The notes beneath the pieces were generated by a model. The model worked only from the letters and a program-made list of their open reading frames with translations. It did not search any database and was not told where the DNA came from. 20,746 bases of DNA from a virus. The stretch spans positions 1 through 20,746 of the IMG/VR virus record IMGVR_UViG_3300037343_000176; one strand, written 5' to 3'. Made by a program: the position numbers and the translations under genes. This document shows positions 5,837-12,732 of this stretch, in pieces. The first letter of the stretch is position 1. Every line of letters starts with the position of its first letter.

Positions 5837-6228
5837 TAGTCTTCCTCTCCCCTGTCAATGTTCTCGAAAGCAAGCTCTACTGAATCATCTAAATCATTCA
5901 CTAGTTCGCCTGATTGTTCTTCGGTCAAGTCCTCAACCATGCTCTGGCGAACAGTGGATTGCCAGACAATAGGGTCTTCATCTTCCAACTCTGAGAGTTC
6001 CTCAGCGAAGGTGGCGAAGATGTCCATTTGGTCTTCAACCATGTCAGCTAGGTCAGTGGCTCCTAGTCTCTCGTATGGTGCGAAGACGATTGCCTCGTCT
6101 GGTATCTCGCCCTCTTTAAGCTTCTCCATTATGAAGTCAAAGCCCAGTTCGGCGGTGTCGATAAAAATAGCCCTTATTGCATACTCCTTGATTAGTGCTT
6201 GTTTGTTGTTGTCTAACATTGTCCGCAT
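5836..6228 (-). CDS. Hypothetical acidic protein, 130 aa
   Basis: Very acidic, with a helical first half (NNKQALIKEYAIRAIFIDTA) and Glu/Asp-rich later parts ending NIDRGEED. Starts at ATG 6228 (AGGGA six bases upstream) or ATG 6219 are both possible. The start region overlaps the end of the 33-aa zinc-knuckle gene in another frame. It is acidic enough to be a DNA mimic or binding partner, but nothing specific supports that. Confidence 0.68.
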   Translation of the reverse strand: MRTMLDNNKQALIKEYAIRAIFIDTAELGFDFIMEKLKEGEIPDEAIVFAPYERLGATDLADMVEDQMDIFATFAEELSELEDEDPIVWQSTVRQSMVEDLTEEQSGELVNDLDDSVELAFENIDRGEED

Positions 6229-6314
6229 ACCTTTCCCTTAGTGTATTCGCGTTCCTTGCAGGAGAATTGGTCTCCGCAGTTGTAGCAGTGAATCCAGATT
6301 ATTACGGCGTTCAT
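6213..6314 (-). CDS. 33-aa zinc-knuckle protein
   Basis: Begins MNAVIIWIHCYNCGDQFSCK and ends KVCGQC. The pairs C10-x2-C13 and C30-x2-C33 form a classical CxxC...CxxC zinc-ribbon pattern. ATG 6314 follows GAAGAAG and lies three bases after the stop codon of the 77-aa gene (TAAAAATG). Its end overlaps the start of the 130-aa gene. Close packing, a ribosome site and intact cysteine spacing argue that it is real despite its length. Role unknown, perhaps nucleic-acid binding. Confidence 0.65.
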   Translation of the reverse strand: MNAVIIWIHCYNCGDQFSCKEREYTKGKVCGQC

Positions 6315-6316
6315 TT

Positions 6317-6550
6317 TTACTTCTTCGCTTCTACAAGCACAAACTCAAACTCGTCATTGCTTGTGTCAAAGGCACGCTGAAACTCTGCTTCGTCTTGGAA
6401 GTAGAACCAGATACGCTCATCAAAGCTGTCGTCATTTACCATTTGCTCATACTTGTCGCTGTCATTGAGAATGACAACTTGTGCCTCTGTGTCTCCAGGT
6501 ATCTCTGAGTCTTTCCAACTGTAATTAACCCAAGTAACTCGCTCTTGCAT
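6317..6550 (-). CDS. Hypothetical acidic protein, 77 aa
   Basis: From ATG 6550, with leader GATGAAAGGGACAAAATG of the type shared by many genes here. Acidic and aromatic (WVNYSWKDSE; ERIWFYFQDEAEFQRAF). The longer frame from 6658 runs through the promoter and is rejected. No family recognised. Confidence 0.7.
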   Translation of the reverse strand: MQERVTWVNYSWKDSEIPGDTEAQVVILNDSDKYEQMVNDDSFDERIWFYFQDEAEFQRAFDTSNDEFEFVLVEAKK

Positions 6551-6575
6551 TTTGTCCCTTTCATCGTTCGTGTAG

Positions 6576-6645
6576 ATAGTATTGCATCTCCCTGCAAAAA
6601 TAGCAAACGCATTGGCAAAGTTTTTTATAACAACTAGGTAACAGG
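6576..6645 (-). promoter_or_regulatory. Leftward promoter with CTGTTACC upstream element
   Basis: TTGCTA (6606-6601), with the -10 in AATACTAT (6583-6576). The spacer has TGCAGGGAG. Upstream (6645-6626) are CTGTTACC and TTGTTA, 11 bases apart, followed by AACTTTGC. The distance to the -35 matches that at 10656-10721. Confidence 0.75.
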
Positions 6646-6676
6646 AATGCCCCCGCAATTATCTGCGGAGGCATCC
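6645..6676 (-). terminator. Leftward terminator-like hairpin
   Basis: Arms 6647-6657 and 6664-6674. The single mismatch on + RNA becomes a G-U wobble in leftward RNA, so the leftward hairpin is fully paired. It is almost the same hairpin as 10724-10751. The T-run is poor. It lies 70 bases past the stop of the VWA gene. Confidence 0.55.
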
Positions 6677-6677
6677 C

Positions 6678-6731
6678 GTGTCTTGGTCTAGGTGGTTGGA
6701 CACGACTGGGAGGACGATACTCCTGACCAAG
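6678..6731. other. Nested inverted repeats between a gene end and its terminator
   Basis: CTTGGTC (6682-6688) pairs with GACCAAG (6725-6731), enclosing AGGA/TCCT (6711-6714 / 6721-6724). Alternatively, GTGTC (6678-6682) pairs with GACAC (6699-6703). It forms a possible three-way-junction RNA in the 3' untranslated region of the VWA gene. Confidence 0.4.
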
Positions 6732-6746
6732 AGTTCTGTAGAAGGG

Positions 6747-8540
6747 TTAGGCGTTGTTACGCCTTCCTACATTTGTAAGCGCAGTAGCAGCAGCTCTTCC
6801 AATCTCTGAAGCAGCAGTAACTGGGTCTAGGTCTCCCTCAAGGATAGTTACCCCGCGCTGGTTCCTGACCAAACTCTTTATGGTGTTCCCGCTGTCGAAG
6901 GGCATCCACAAAACCGCGACACCCGCTTCTTCGCAACGCCTCATCCACTCCCGCGCCTCGCTACGCTGGTCTGAGCGATAGTGCCCGTCGGAGACAACCA
7001 CCAACAATCGTGCGCCTTCGCCATTCAGCAAGTTCAGTGCGCCATCAAGAGCTCGGAACGCTGGGTCGAATTCTTCAGTTGAATCATTGGCACCATAAAT
7101 TTTTACCTCGCTGAGATGTTCTCCTGGCTTTAGCGTTGGGAAGACTGAGTTGCCGTAGTAAACCATTGCTGTCCGCCCCTGAACTCTACGCACCGCCTCA
7201 CTCAACACATACGCTGTGACCGCCATAGGCTTCATCGCGTAGTGCATTGACCCAGAGATGTCTACCATCACACCAACAGTTAGGTCTGGGTTGTCGGTCT
7301 GCTTGCGAACAGTCTTCTTCCAAGGCTCGACTTCTTGATACACCCCGCGTGCCCTCATCGCATTGCGCTGAACCAGTGCCCGCGTGCGTAGTCTGCCTGG
7401 AGGAGTAGCGGAATCGACATCAGTCTGAGACCTGTCGCGATACTTCGCCTGTTCCAACATCTTTGCCACAACAACAGCAGCTCGTCTTTCTTCAGCAAGA
7501 GGAGCTCGAGAGGTCTCCAGGTGTGACCGCGTAGAATTTTTACCCCCGTGCGAGCCTTTGCTGAAGATTTCTTTTGCTGTGTCCTTATTTTGCTGGCTCT
7601 CGTCAGCTCTTTTCTGATTTGCTTCGACCTGCTCCTTCCACTCTTCCTTTGTCTCTTGGTCTGCTAAGTCGTCATTTGTCGAGATAACTACTGAAGACTT
7701 CAGGTCTTCCATGGCATCCCGCATCGCTTCTTGGAACTCGGCGCTCGCGGAAGCAAAGCCATCAGCAGCTTCTTCAGGTGTTGGGTCACCATTCTCTTTT
7801 GCAGCTTCGCGGACTAGCTCCGCCCACTCGCGTGCAAGTGGATACAAGAGTGTGGCATTGGTGTGGTGGCTGTGTGCCTGAAATCTCCGTGCGACATCTC
7901 TGAGCTTGTCCACGGTGGCGGGCTGGAGATAATCATCGACCAGCTTTACTAGGGACTTGGCTTCACCTTCTTCAAGAACCCCCGCGTCAATGCGTGCATG
8001 AACCAGCGCGACCAGTGTCGCAGCAGCATAAGTGTTCGGCTCCTTGGTAAAAGCCTCTTCGCAATCAGCAATCACTAAGTCCATGGCACAGGCTCGTAAG
8101 AAATTTTTACCCTCAGGGGCTACCTGGATTCCCTGGAACTCAATGCGTCCTTCTTCCAGCAGCATCATGCCTTTGAACTCGTCTTGCTTCAGCTCGGCGT
8201 TTGCTTCTTCAAGGCTCCAGTGCGAAAACCGTGCATGAAAGGCTTCGTGTATTACTGCGCCTGTTGCCTTGGCGAACTCATACTGCGTAGCCCGCAGATT
8301 GAAGTCGCCTATTAGGTGTGGCTTCACGCCCGCGAATACTTGGTTGGTGGATACCTGAATCTCAGCGAGGTTGGGATTGAAAGCAGCAGGGGCTCCTCCA
8401 GAGACTTCCTCGCCAATGTGCGCGATGATGTCGTGGCGGGCAGCCCATGTGTTTGCAAGCTCGCCAATACTGCGTCCTACTTGAAACCACTCTGGAGCGG
8501 GCTTTCCCAGTCCATTTGCTGAATAGTCAATGTGCGTCAT
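6747..8540 (-). CDS. HExxH metallopeptidase-like + von Willebrand A (CobT/ViaA-like) protein
   Basis: 597 aa from ATG 8540 (GGAGG). Residues about 90-135 carry H98-E-A-F-H102, a zincin motif, with E130 or E134 in LLEEGRIE as a possible third ligand. A helical, charged centre (about 240-400) follows. The C-terminal von Willebrand A domain (about 419-570) has the metal-site motif D427-I-S-G-S431 and V-S-D-G (516-519). It lies directly downstream of a MoxR-type AAA+ ATPase, and VWA/MoxR partners are known in RavA-ViaA and CobS-CobT. Members act as chaperone-like or metal-insertion machines, so the pair may remodel a protein complex. Three GGTAAAAATT copies lie inside the gene. It has its own promoter (8585-8613). 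No chelatase substrate can be named. Confidence 0.82.
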   Translation of the reverse strand: MTHIDYSANGLGKPAPEWFQVGRSIGELANTWAARHDIIAHIGEEVSGGAPAAFNPNLAEIQVSTNQVFAGVKPHLIGDFNLRATQYEFAKATGAVIHEAFHARFSHWSLEEANAELKQDEFKGMMLLEEGRIEFQGIQVAPEGKNFLRACAMDLVIADCEEAFTKEPNTYAAATLVALVHARIDAGVLEEGEAKSLVKLVDDYLQPATVDKLRDVARRFQAHSHHTNATLLYPLAREWAELVREAAKENGDPTPEEAADGFASASAEFQEAMRDAMEDLKSSVVISTNDDLADQETKEEWKEQVEANQKRADESQQNKDTAKEIFSKGSHGGKNSTRSHLETSRAPLAEERRAAVVVAKMLEQAKYRDRSQTDVDSATPPGRLRTRALVQRNAMRARGVYQEVEPWKKTVRKQTDNPDLTVGVMVDISGSMHYAMKPMAVTAYVLSEAVRRVQGRTAMVYYGNSVFPTLKPGEHLSEVKIYGANDSTEEFDPAFRALDGALNLLNGEGARLLVVVSDGHYRSDQRSEAREWMRRCEEAGVAVLWMPFDSGNTIKSLVRNQRGVTILEGDLDPVTAASEIGRAAATALTNVGRRNNA

Positions 8541-8584
8541 TTGTTGTCCTCCAATTTTTTACCCCGTGTCCAGCGGGTGGTCTG

Positions 8585-8613
8585 AATCTATTATAAAAAT
8601 ACCTGGGTGTCAA
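8585..8613 (-). promoter_or_regulatory. Leftward promoter of the VWA gene
   Basis: TTGACA (8613-8608), 17-bp spacer, TAGATT (8590-8585), overlapping a TATAAT-like run. The spacer motif GTGCAGGAAG is absent. Confidence 0.65.
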
Positions 8614-8624
8614 GATTTGTTGAA

Positions 8625-8656
8625 GAGGAGAGAGGACACCCACGAACTCTCTCCTC
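8625..8656 (-). terminator. Hairpin after the MoxR gene
   Basis: Perfect 10-bp inverted repeat GAGGAGAGAG/CTCTCTCCTC (8625-8634 / 8647-8656) just past the ATPase stop. The T-run is weak, so it may be a processing site or a partial terminator separating the two genes. Confidence 0.55.
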
Positions 8657-8665
8657 CCGTGCCAG

Positions 8666-9694
8666 CTAGATTTTTGCTGGCTTAGGCTCGTGAGGGAAAA
8701 CCTTCCCGAGCACATCTGCAACTACTGGTCTGTCCATCTCTGGGGTAGCAGCAAGTAGGTTAGCTACTGCCCACTCCGTGCCGAAGACTGCCTCCGCGCT
8801 CTTGAACGCGAGAAGCTCTCGCATCTGCGGTGCCCAAGAGGTCTCGCCACTCAGCATGCGCTTGGCTAGATTCTGCGCTCCAGTGACCAGCCCAGTGGGG
8901 ACTCCCATCAAGCGTGCTCTGCTCCAGTCCGTGGTCATTTCTGCTTGCACTGTGAACCTAGAAAGCAATGCCTCACTCAATCGGACACCTGGAGCGTGCG
9001 GGTTTGTCGCAGCAATAACAAAGAAGTCTTTATGTGCCTTGACCTTCCCGCGCTCTGGGTTTGCCGTGACAACAAGCTCCCTCCGCCCATCCATCAGTCC
9101 GTAGACAATGGACAGCACTTTAGGGTCAATCAAGCCAATCTCGTCAATGAAGTAAACGCCTCCAGTTTCGGCAGCTCTAACTAGGTCTCCGTCTATCCAC
9201 TCGAATCCTCCAGCTGGTGTTTGCACATAGCCACCAATCATGTCAGCCACTTCAGTGTCGCCCGTGCCCATCAAGGTGTAGATGTCTGGGAACGCGGCTT
9301 CTACAAGGGCTGTCTTGCCACAGCCAGGGGCTCCGTAGAGCAAAGTGAACATAGGAGAGCCCCCGCCCCCTGAAAACGCCTTAGAGGTCTGCTCACGGGT
9401 CTGCCGTAGCACTGTTACATCGGTGTGTGCTCCCCAAGGGCGGGCGTAGTAGATGTCACCATTCGGACGAACATACTCGTCTTCGCCTCCTATGTTGTCT
9501 ACTACAACACTTTTTTTACTCTTGTATGGTGCTCGCTCCGCGCCTGAAGCCCGCTCGACATACCTGCCGTGTGGACTGACCTTCGCGCTCAGAGCCATAC
9601 TCGACTCCTCGTTCCTTGACTGGGACACTACTTCAGTAGCTAAATCCCAGATTGAAGCCAGTGACACTTCGTATCTTTCTTTCAATGTTGACAA
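8666..9694 (-). CDS. MoxR-type AAA+ ATPase (CobS/RavA-like)
   Basis: 342 aa. Walker A is GAPGCGKT (121-128), Walker B YFIDEIG (182-188), sensor ATN (229-231) and the likely arginine finger R246 in LLSRF. This order is typical of MoxR ATPases, which use ATP to drive conformational change in a VWA partner, here encoded next. I chose TTG 9694, where GGGG-TAAAAA-TTG puts the ribosome site in a copy of the dispersed motif and leaves nine bases after the previous stop. ATG 9598, with GAGGAG six bases upstream, would give a 310-aa protein and is a real alternative. Confidence 0.85.
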   Translation of the reverse strand: MSTLKERYEVSLASIWDLATEVVSQSRNEESSMALSAKVSPHGRYVERASGAERAPYKSKKSVVVDNIGGEDEYVRPNGDIYYARPWGAHTDVTVLRQTREQTSKAFSGGGGSPMFTLLYGAPGCGKTALVEAAFPDIYTLMGTGDTEVADMIGGYVQTPAGGFEWIDGDLVRAAETGGVYFIDEIGLIDPKVLSIVYGLMDGRRELVVTANPERGKVKAHKDFFVIAATNPHAPGVRLSEALLSRFTVQAEMTTDWSRARLMGVPTGLVTGAQNLAKRMLSGETSWAPQMRELLAFKSAEAVFGTEWAVANLLAATPEMDRPVVADVLGKVFPHEPKPAKI

Positions 9695-9703
9695 TTTTTA
9701 CCC

Positions 9704-10171
9704 CTACTCTGCTACTGCTGGTGTAAGCAAATCCTCTGGGTAGCCCAGAGCCGTGCGTGATTGATTGATGCGGTAAAGCATCTTCTTCGGTGTGGTCTGG
9801 GTTGAGATGTCCGTCATGTCTTTCTTTGACGCTTCAACCAGAATAGGCTCCTTGACTATGACCCAGCCTCCTCCAGCAAGACTGTCAAGCCAGCCAACAG
9901 CAAAGGACATTCGCATGTCCATGCTGATGTCTTTCTCTGCTTCGCTGGTCAAGGGTGTGCTGAGGGTGTCACCAAGTGAGCGTAGAAAGCTACTACGCCA
10001 TTGTTTCTTGGGGCTGACGGCGCTCACCACTCTGCGATACAGAGCAGCGGAGACAATCTCCCCCGACTCCGCATAGCCATCAGGTGTGATGAGCATCTGC
10101 AAGGTTGACGCGTTTCTGCGGAACTCCGCATACATTGCAACGCCTTGAGAGCTTTTTGTTTGGTCTAACAT
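9704..10171 (-). CDS. Hypothetical protein upstream of the MoxR/VWA pair, 155 aa
   Basis: No domain recognised. The protein is mixed alpha/beta, with a Gly-rich turn (LAGGGWVIVKEP) and a C-terminus ending LLTPAVAE. ATG 10171 has AGAAAGAAG upstream. It is nine bases from the ATPase start, so it is probably cotranscribed and may be a third partner of the MoxR/VWA pair. Confidence 0.68.
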   Translation of the reverse strand: MLDQTKSSQGVAMYAEFRRNASTLQMLITPDGYAESGEIVSAALYRRVVSAVSPKKQWRSSFLRSLGDTLSTPLTSEAEKDISMDMRMSFAVGWLDSLAGGGWVIVKEPILVEASKKDMTDISTQTTPKKMLYRINQSRTALGYPEDLLTPAVAE

Positions 10172-10200
10172 TTGGGTGTCTTCTTTCTCTTTGTCGTTAT

Positions 10201-10242
10201 TTTTTACCTCTTGGGTGGGGAGAGCTTTCGCCCTCTCCCAAG
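10201..10242 (-). other. Hairpin followed by a GGTAAAAA copy
   Basis: CTTGGG (10210-10215) pairs with CCCAAG (10237-10242), with an inner GAGAG/CTCTC stem. In leftward RNA the motif GAGGTAAAAAAT (10210-10199) follows directly where a T-run would be expected. It lies in the gap after the 120-aa gene. Confidence 0.5.
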
Positions 10243-10248
10243 AATCTT

Positions 10249-10611
10249 TTAGTCTCCGAACTTGATGCCGATAGCCCGTGAATCGGTGCCATCCCAGTCA
10301 ACTTCAAATCCTCTGGTTTCGAAGTGCTCAACAACAGCTCTGCCCTGCTGGGTTGGTGTGCCATCTTCGCCCACTAGGTTGTCGTGGTTGAAGTAGATAG
10401 CAGCTCCAGTCAAGTTCTCGTTGAAGTCAAGGCGACTGCCCTGCCCTCCGTAGTGCCAGATGATTGGCTGGGTCTCTGAGACACCTGCGTCATAGCAACT
10501 ACGGCAACAGGTCATTATGTTTCTGCGAGCCACAACACCTGCGCTACGAATCTCTCGCATTGCTATGTCGAAGCGTTCCTTGGTCGAAAGCTGAACTTCT
10601 GTGATAGTCAT
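10249..10611 (-). CDS. Hypothetical protein with CCxxC motif (possibly DUF6891-like)
   Basis: 120 aa from ATG 10611 with AAGGAGACAAA. N-terminal helix, then RRNIMTCCRSCYDAG (30-44) with three cysteines, then AIYFNHDN and a C-terminal strand (FEVDWDGTDSRAIGIKF). The order helix - CCxSC - YFxHxD - GxxVxWDG recalls a bacterial domain of unknown function that I believe is DUF6891, but I cannot check it. Own promoter (10656-10683). Confidence 0.68.
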   Translation of the reverse strand: MTITEVQLSTKERFDIAMREIRSAGVVARRNIMTCCRSCYDAGVSETQPIIWHYGGQGSRLDFNENLTGAAIYFNHDNLVGEDGTPTQQGRAVVEHFETRGFEVDWDGTDSRAIGIKFGD

Positions 10612-10655
10612 TTTGTCTCCTTGTGTCGTTCGGAATGTTCTTTGCTACAAGTAAT

Positions 10656-10721
10656 ACATTACAGCATCTTCCTGCAATGTCTACTAACTTCGCAAAGTTA
10701 TTTGTAACAGTTGGGTAACAG
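10656..10721 (-). promoter_or_regulatory. Leftward promoter with full upstream element
   Basis: TAGACA (10683-10678), 16-bp spacer, TAATGT (10661-10656). The spacer contains TGCAGGAAG. Upstream, CTGTTACC-CAA-CTGTTA (10721-10705) is followed by CAAATAACTTTGC. The two CTGTTA copies are 11 bases apart, one helical turn. Confidence 0.75.
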
Positions 10722-10723
10722 TA

Positions 10724-10751
10724 AAGCCCCCGCAGAAAACTGCGGAGGCTT
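10724..10751 (-). terminator. Leftward terminator
   Basis: Arms AAGCCCCCGCA/TGCGGAGGCTT with loop GAAAAC. The + strand mismatch is a G-U wobble in leftward RNA. It lies 12 bases after the 68-aa gene and is related to the hairpin at 6647-6674. Confidence 0.65.
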
Positions 10752-10763
10752 CACTAGGGCTGG

Positions 10764-10970
10764 TTAGCTGTCTTCGTACTTTTCGTACCTACGCACATAG
10801 GCTTGAAACAACAGAACGCTGTTTATGTGAAAAGATACTGAATCAAAATCTGACCGCTCAAAAGCCATTCTTGCGTTGTCTACGGACTTTGACAATCTCT
10901 CCCTGAAGTACATGTAGTCTGCTTCGGTGATTGTCTCTGTGGTGCTGGTGGTGCTGGTTGAATCGAACAT
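10764..10970 (-). CDS. Hypothetical protein, 68 aa
   Basis: From ATG 10970 with AAGGGGAACCAA. Thr/Ser-rich N-terminus (MFDSTSTTSTTETITEADY), then a polar helix. The in-frame TTG at 10991 would lie in a leader hairpin. No family recognised. Confidence 0.65.
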   Translation of the reverse strand: MFDSTSTTSTTETITEADYMYFRERLSKSVDNARMAFERSDFDSVSFHINSVLLFQAYVRRYEKYEDS

Positions 10971-10986
10971 TTGGTTCCCCTTCTCT

Positions 10987-11079
10987 GACAACCGCCTTGG
11001 TTGTCTGACTAAAGTCTCTCAGACCTTTATGCACTTTGTCAAGCCTTTATGACATTTATTTATAACAGTTCGGTAACAG
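10987..11079 (-). promoter_or_regulatory. Leftward promoter, upstream element and leader hairpin
   Basis: TTGACA (11042-11037); the -10 is weak (near 11019-11013). The spacer has GTGCATAAAGG, a diverged form of the motif. CTGTTACC-GAA-CTGTTA lies at 11079-11063. The leader has a perfect 7-bp hairpin GACAACC/GGTTGTC (10987-11005). Confidence 0.6.
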
Positions 11080-11191
11080 AGCTGCGAGCGCCGTGCACTT
11101 CAGAGCTCATAAAAAGTGAGCAGTTTTATCGCGACATACTCAGGTCGGGTTTTGACGGGGAACGACACCCATCAAACTTAATTTTTACTTT
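11080..11191. other. Non-coding gap with GCGAGCGCCG and small inverted repeats
   Basis: Contains GCGAGCGCCG (11084-11093), GCTCA...TGAGC near 11105-11120 and TGACGGG...CCCATCA near 11153-11175. A GTAAAAATT variant sits just past the next gene's stop. I see no gene and no clear terminator. Confidence 0.4.
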
Positions 11192-11479
11192 TTAGAAATC
11201 CCCATACTTGCTGAGGTCGACGCCGTATCGTTCAAAGGCGGCTCGTAGTCCAGCTTCATCTGCGTCTGCCTCGTAGGACTCTGTGATGAGCCGTGAGACT
11301 ATTGGTCTGAACATCTCGCTCGTATCTTCAATGATGTCCCAGTCCACTTCGTTCCAGTAGGTGGTCTCCATCAGCACATAACCTTCGGCGTTGCCGTAGC
11401 TCCCGTCAGCAGCAAAGTAACTCAATACTTTCTGGGGTGGCTTTGGTGCTCTCTTGCGCTTGAACTTTCCCTTTGGCAT
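11192..11479 (-). CDS. Hypothetical protein, 95 aa
   Basis: Basic N-terminus (MPKGKFKRKRAPKPPQK), then an acidic Trp/Tyr-rich middle (TTYWNEVDWDIIEDTSEMF) and helix. ATG 11479 follows GAGAGGTAAAAAATA, so the ribosome site is again in the dispersed motif. The basic head suggests nucleic-acid contact, but there is no recognised family. Confidence 0.68.
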   Translation of the reverse strand: MPKGKFKRKRAPKPPQKVLSYFAADGSYGNAEGYVLMETTYWNEVDWDIIEDTSEMFRPIVSRLITESYEADADEAGLRAAFERYGVDLSKYGDF

Positions 11480-11543
11480 TATTTTTTACCTCTCTCTGAA
11501 TACTCCTGGTTGGTGGTTCGGGCACTCCACTACCCGCACCATC

Positions 11544-11816
11544 TTACTCCTCGCCTTCGTGTGACAAGTCGAACTCTGAAACAACCGCGTCAAGGTCGTT
11601 CTCATCGAAGTTCTCCCAGTACTCTTCAGTCTTGCGGGCAAAGCGTGTCCACTCGTCCTGATTCATCTCTAGTCGGTAGCCGTGAACGCTCACAGCTTCT
11701 TCTACGGACTCCTTAGTCCAGATAGCACAAGCAACAAGCTCCGTGCCTATGCCCGCTGCTTCTAGGGCTTCAAAATACTCACGCCACTCTGTGACGGTGT
11801 TCTGGTAACTCTTCAT
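11544..11816 (-). CDS. Hypothetical acidic protein, 90 aa
   Basis: From ATG 11816 with GAAGGAGACACG. Acidic throughout (EYWENFDENDLDAVVSEFDL), mostly helical, one cysteine. The longer frame begins inside the promoter. Function unknown; the net charge would allow DNA mimicry but nothing specific shows it. Confidence 0.7.
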   Translation of the reverse strand: MKSYQNTVTEWREYFEALEAAGIGTELVACAIWTKESVEEAVSVHGYRLEMNQDEWTRFARKTEEYWENFDENDLDAVVSEFDLSHEGEE

Positions 11817-11848
11817 CGTGTCTCCTTCGTTCGTTGCGATGTAGTCAT

Positions 11849-11878
11849 ACATTAGTCCATCTACCTGCACTTTGTCAA
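11849..11878 (-). promoter_or_regulatory. Leftward promoter of the 90-aa gene
   Basis: TTGACA (11878-11873), 18-bp spacer with GTGCAGGTAG, TAATGT (11854-11849). Confidence 0.8.
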
Positions 11879-11902
11879 GCCGATTTGAAAAGAATTTTGG
11901 AA

Positions 11903-11991
11903 ATCTTTTTTACCTAGAGAACCAGCAATCTGCGAGCGCCGTCCCTGCCTAAATTTTTACCCCTGCCCGCTGGTCATCGGATTTCGGGCAG
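11903..11991 (-). promoter_or_regulatory. Cluster of dispersed motifs and a hairpin
   Basis: Two leftward GGTAAAAA copies (11907-11914 and 11952-11961) flank GCGAGCGCCG (11932-11941). A perfect 7-bp hairpin CTGCCCG/CGGGCAG (11964-11970 / 11985-11991) comes directly before the second copy in leftward RNA. There is no gene here. Confidence 0.55.
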
Positions 11992-12035
11992 AAAAAAACG
12001 CGGGCCCGAAGGGGGTGGGCCCGCGCTCTCTTTTT
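11992..12035. terminator. Bidirectional terminator
   Basis: CGCGGGCCC/GGGCCCGCG stem (11999-12007 / 12017-12025), with seven T on the leftward side and five T on the rightward side. It ends the MGYSHYF gene. Confidence 0.85.
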
Positions 12036-12040
12036 CGGTG

Positions 12041-12511
12041 TTAGGTAGTTACTTCAAGTTCAAACGGTGCCTCAGCCTCAAAGCCGAATACGGTGCGGAA
12101 AAGGTCGCGCCCGTCATACCACTCTGACCAGTAGCCGTCTGAGCTAATCTCAACGGCATCGGTGTAGCAATCCTTGAGCCATAGCAACACAGCTACTACA
12201 ACGGTGTCATAAGGCTTTTGGGCGGTCTTGCAGAAGTCGAACAGCATTGGCTCGCCTGCGGCGTGCATTGGTTGGCGCGGTGATACGGCGTGCCAAGAGA
12301 ATGTTTCGTGTGCGTCGTCGCCCATACCATTGAAAGCTACGCGGGTCTCGGTAATCTCTGGTGTGGCTGTCTCGCCCATAGCGTCTCCGATTTCAATGCC
12401 ACGGGTTTTAGCCTCGGCAAAAATTCTCTCAACGCCTTTTGTGAATCTGCCGTAAGTGGCTAGCCCACCTGAGCGAGCTATGTTTCTTTGGAAATAATGG
12501 CTGTAACCCAT
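12041..12511 (-). CDS. Phage protein of the MGY(S/T)HYF-starting family, 156 aa
   Basis: From ATG 12511. The N-terminus MGYSHYFQRN resembles a widespread set of phage and bacterial proteins of unknown function that begin MGYTHYF or similar. A conserved-looking DDAHETFSW (73-81) and an acidic C-terminus follow. No catalytic motif is obvious. Its promoter -35 overlaps the stop codon of the upstream 45-aa gene, so it can be controlled separately from that operon. Confidence 0.72.
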   Translation of the reverse strand: MGYSHYFQRNIARSGGLATYGRFTKGVERIFAEAKTRGIEIGDAMGETATPEITETRVAFNGMGDDAHETFSWHAVSPRQPMHAAGEPMLFDFCKTAQKPYDTVVVAVLLWLKDCYTDAVEISSDGYWSEWYDGRDLFRTVFGFEAEAPFELEVTT

Positions 12512-12564
12512 AATCTTTGTCTCTTTCGTTTGTCGTTCTGGCTCCATCTAGTGGAGATAGTGAA

Positions 12565-12593
12565 ACTCTATGCTGCTTTACAACTAATGTCAA
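12565..12593 (-). promoter_or_regulatory. Leftward promoter of the MGYSHYF gene
   Basis: TTGACA (12593-12588), 17-bp spacer, TAGAGT (12570-12565). The spacer motif is not present. Confidence 0.7.
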
Positions 12594-12727
12594 CTATCAG
12601 TTTCGAGCGTGTCGCGGTCTGCATCAGCTTGCCTGTAGTACCGCTCCATAACCATCTCGTGCGTGGATTCCTCGCCCTCTGGCAAGTCTTCTTGGATTTC
12701 CTCCAGGCGTTCTACATAACCTCTCAT
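12590..12727 (-). CDS. Small acidic protein, 45 aa
   Basis: Begins MRGYVERLEEIQEDLPEGEE and is charged and helical. ATG 12727 follows AAGGGGTAAAAATT, a full copy of the dispersed motif acting as ribosome site and spacer. It lies five bases after the stop of the zinc-ribbon gene, at the end of a tight operon. Its TGA overlaps the -35 of the next promoter. Likely real, function unknown. Confidence 0.6.
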   Translation of the reverse strand: MRGYVERLEEIQEDLPEGEESTHEMVMERYYRQADADRDTLETDS

Positions 12728-12732
12728 AATTT

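Noticed and set aside
6747-9694. True cobaltochelatase CobS/CobT for cobalamin synthesis
   Set aside because: No CobN or other cobalamin genes nearby, and the HExxH motif is not part of that role; only the general MoxR/VWA partnership is supported.
2215-9702. The GGTAAAAATT repeat as nothing more than a ribosome-binding sequence
   Set aside because: Many copies lie deep inside genes in several frames, after stop codons or in terminator loops, where no translation starts.
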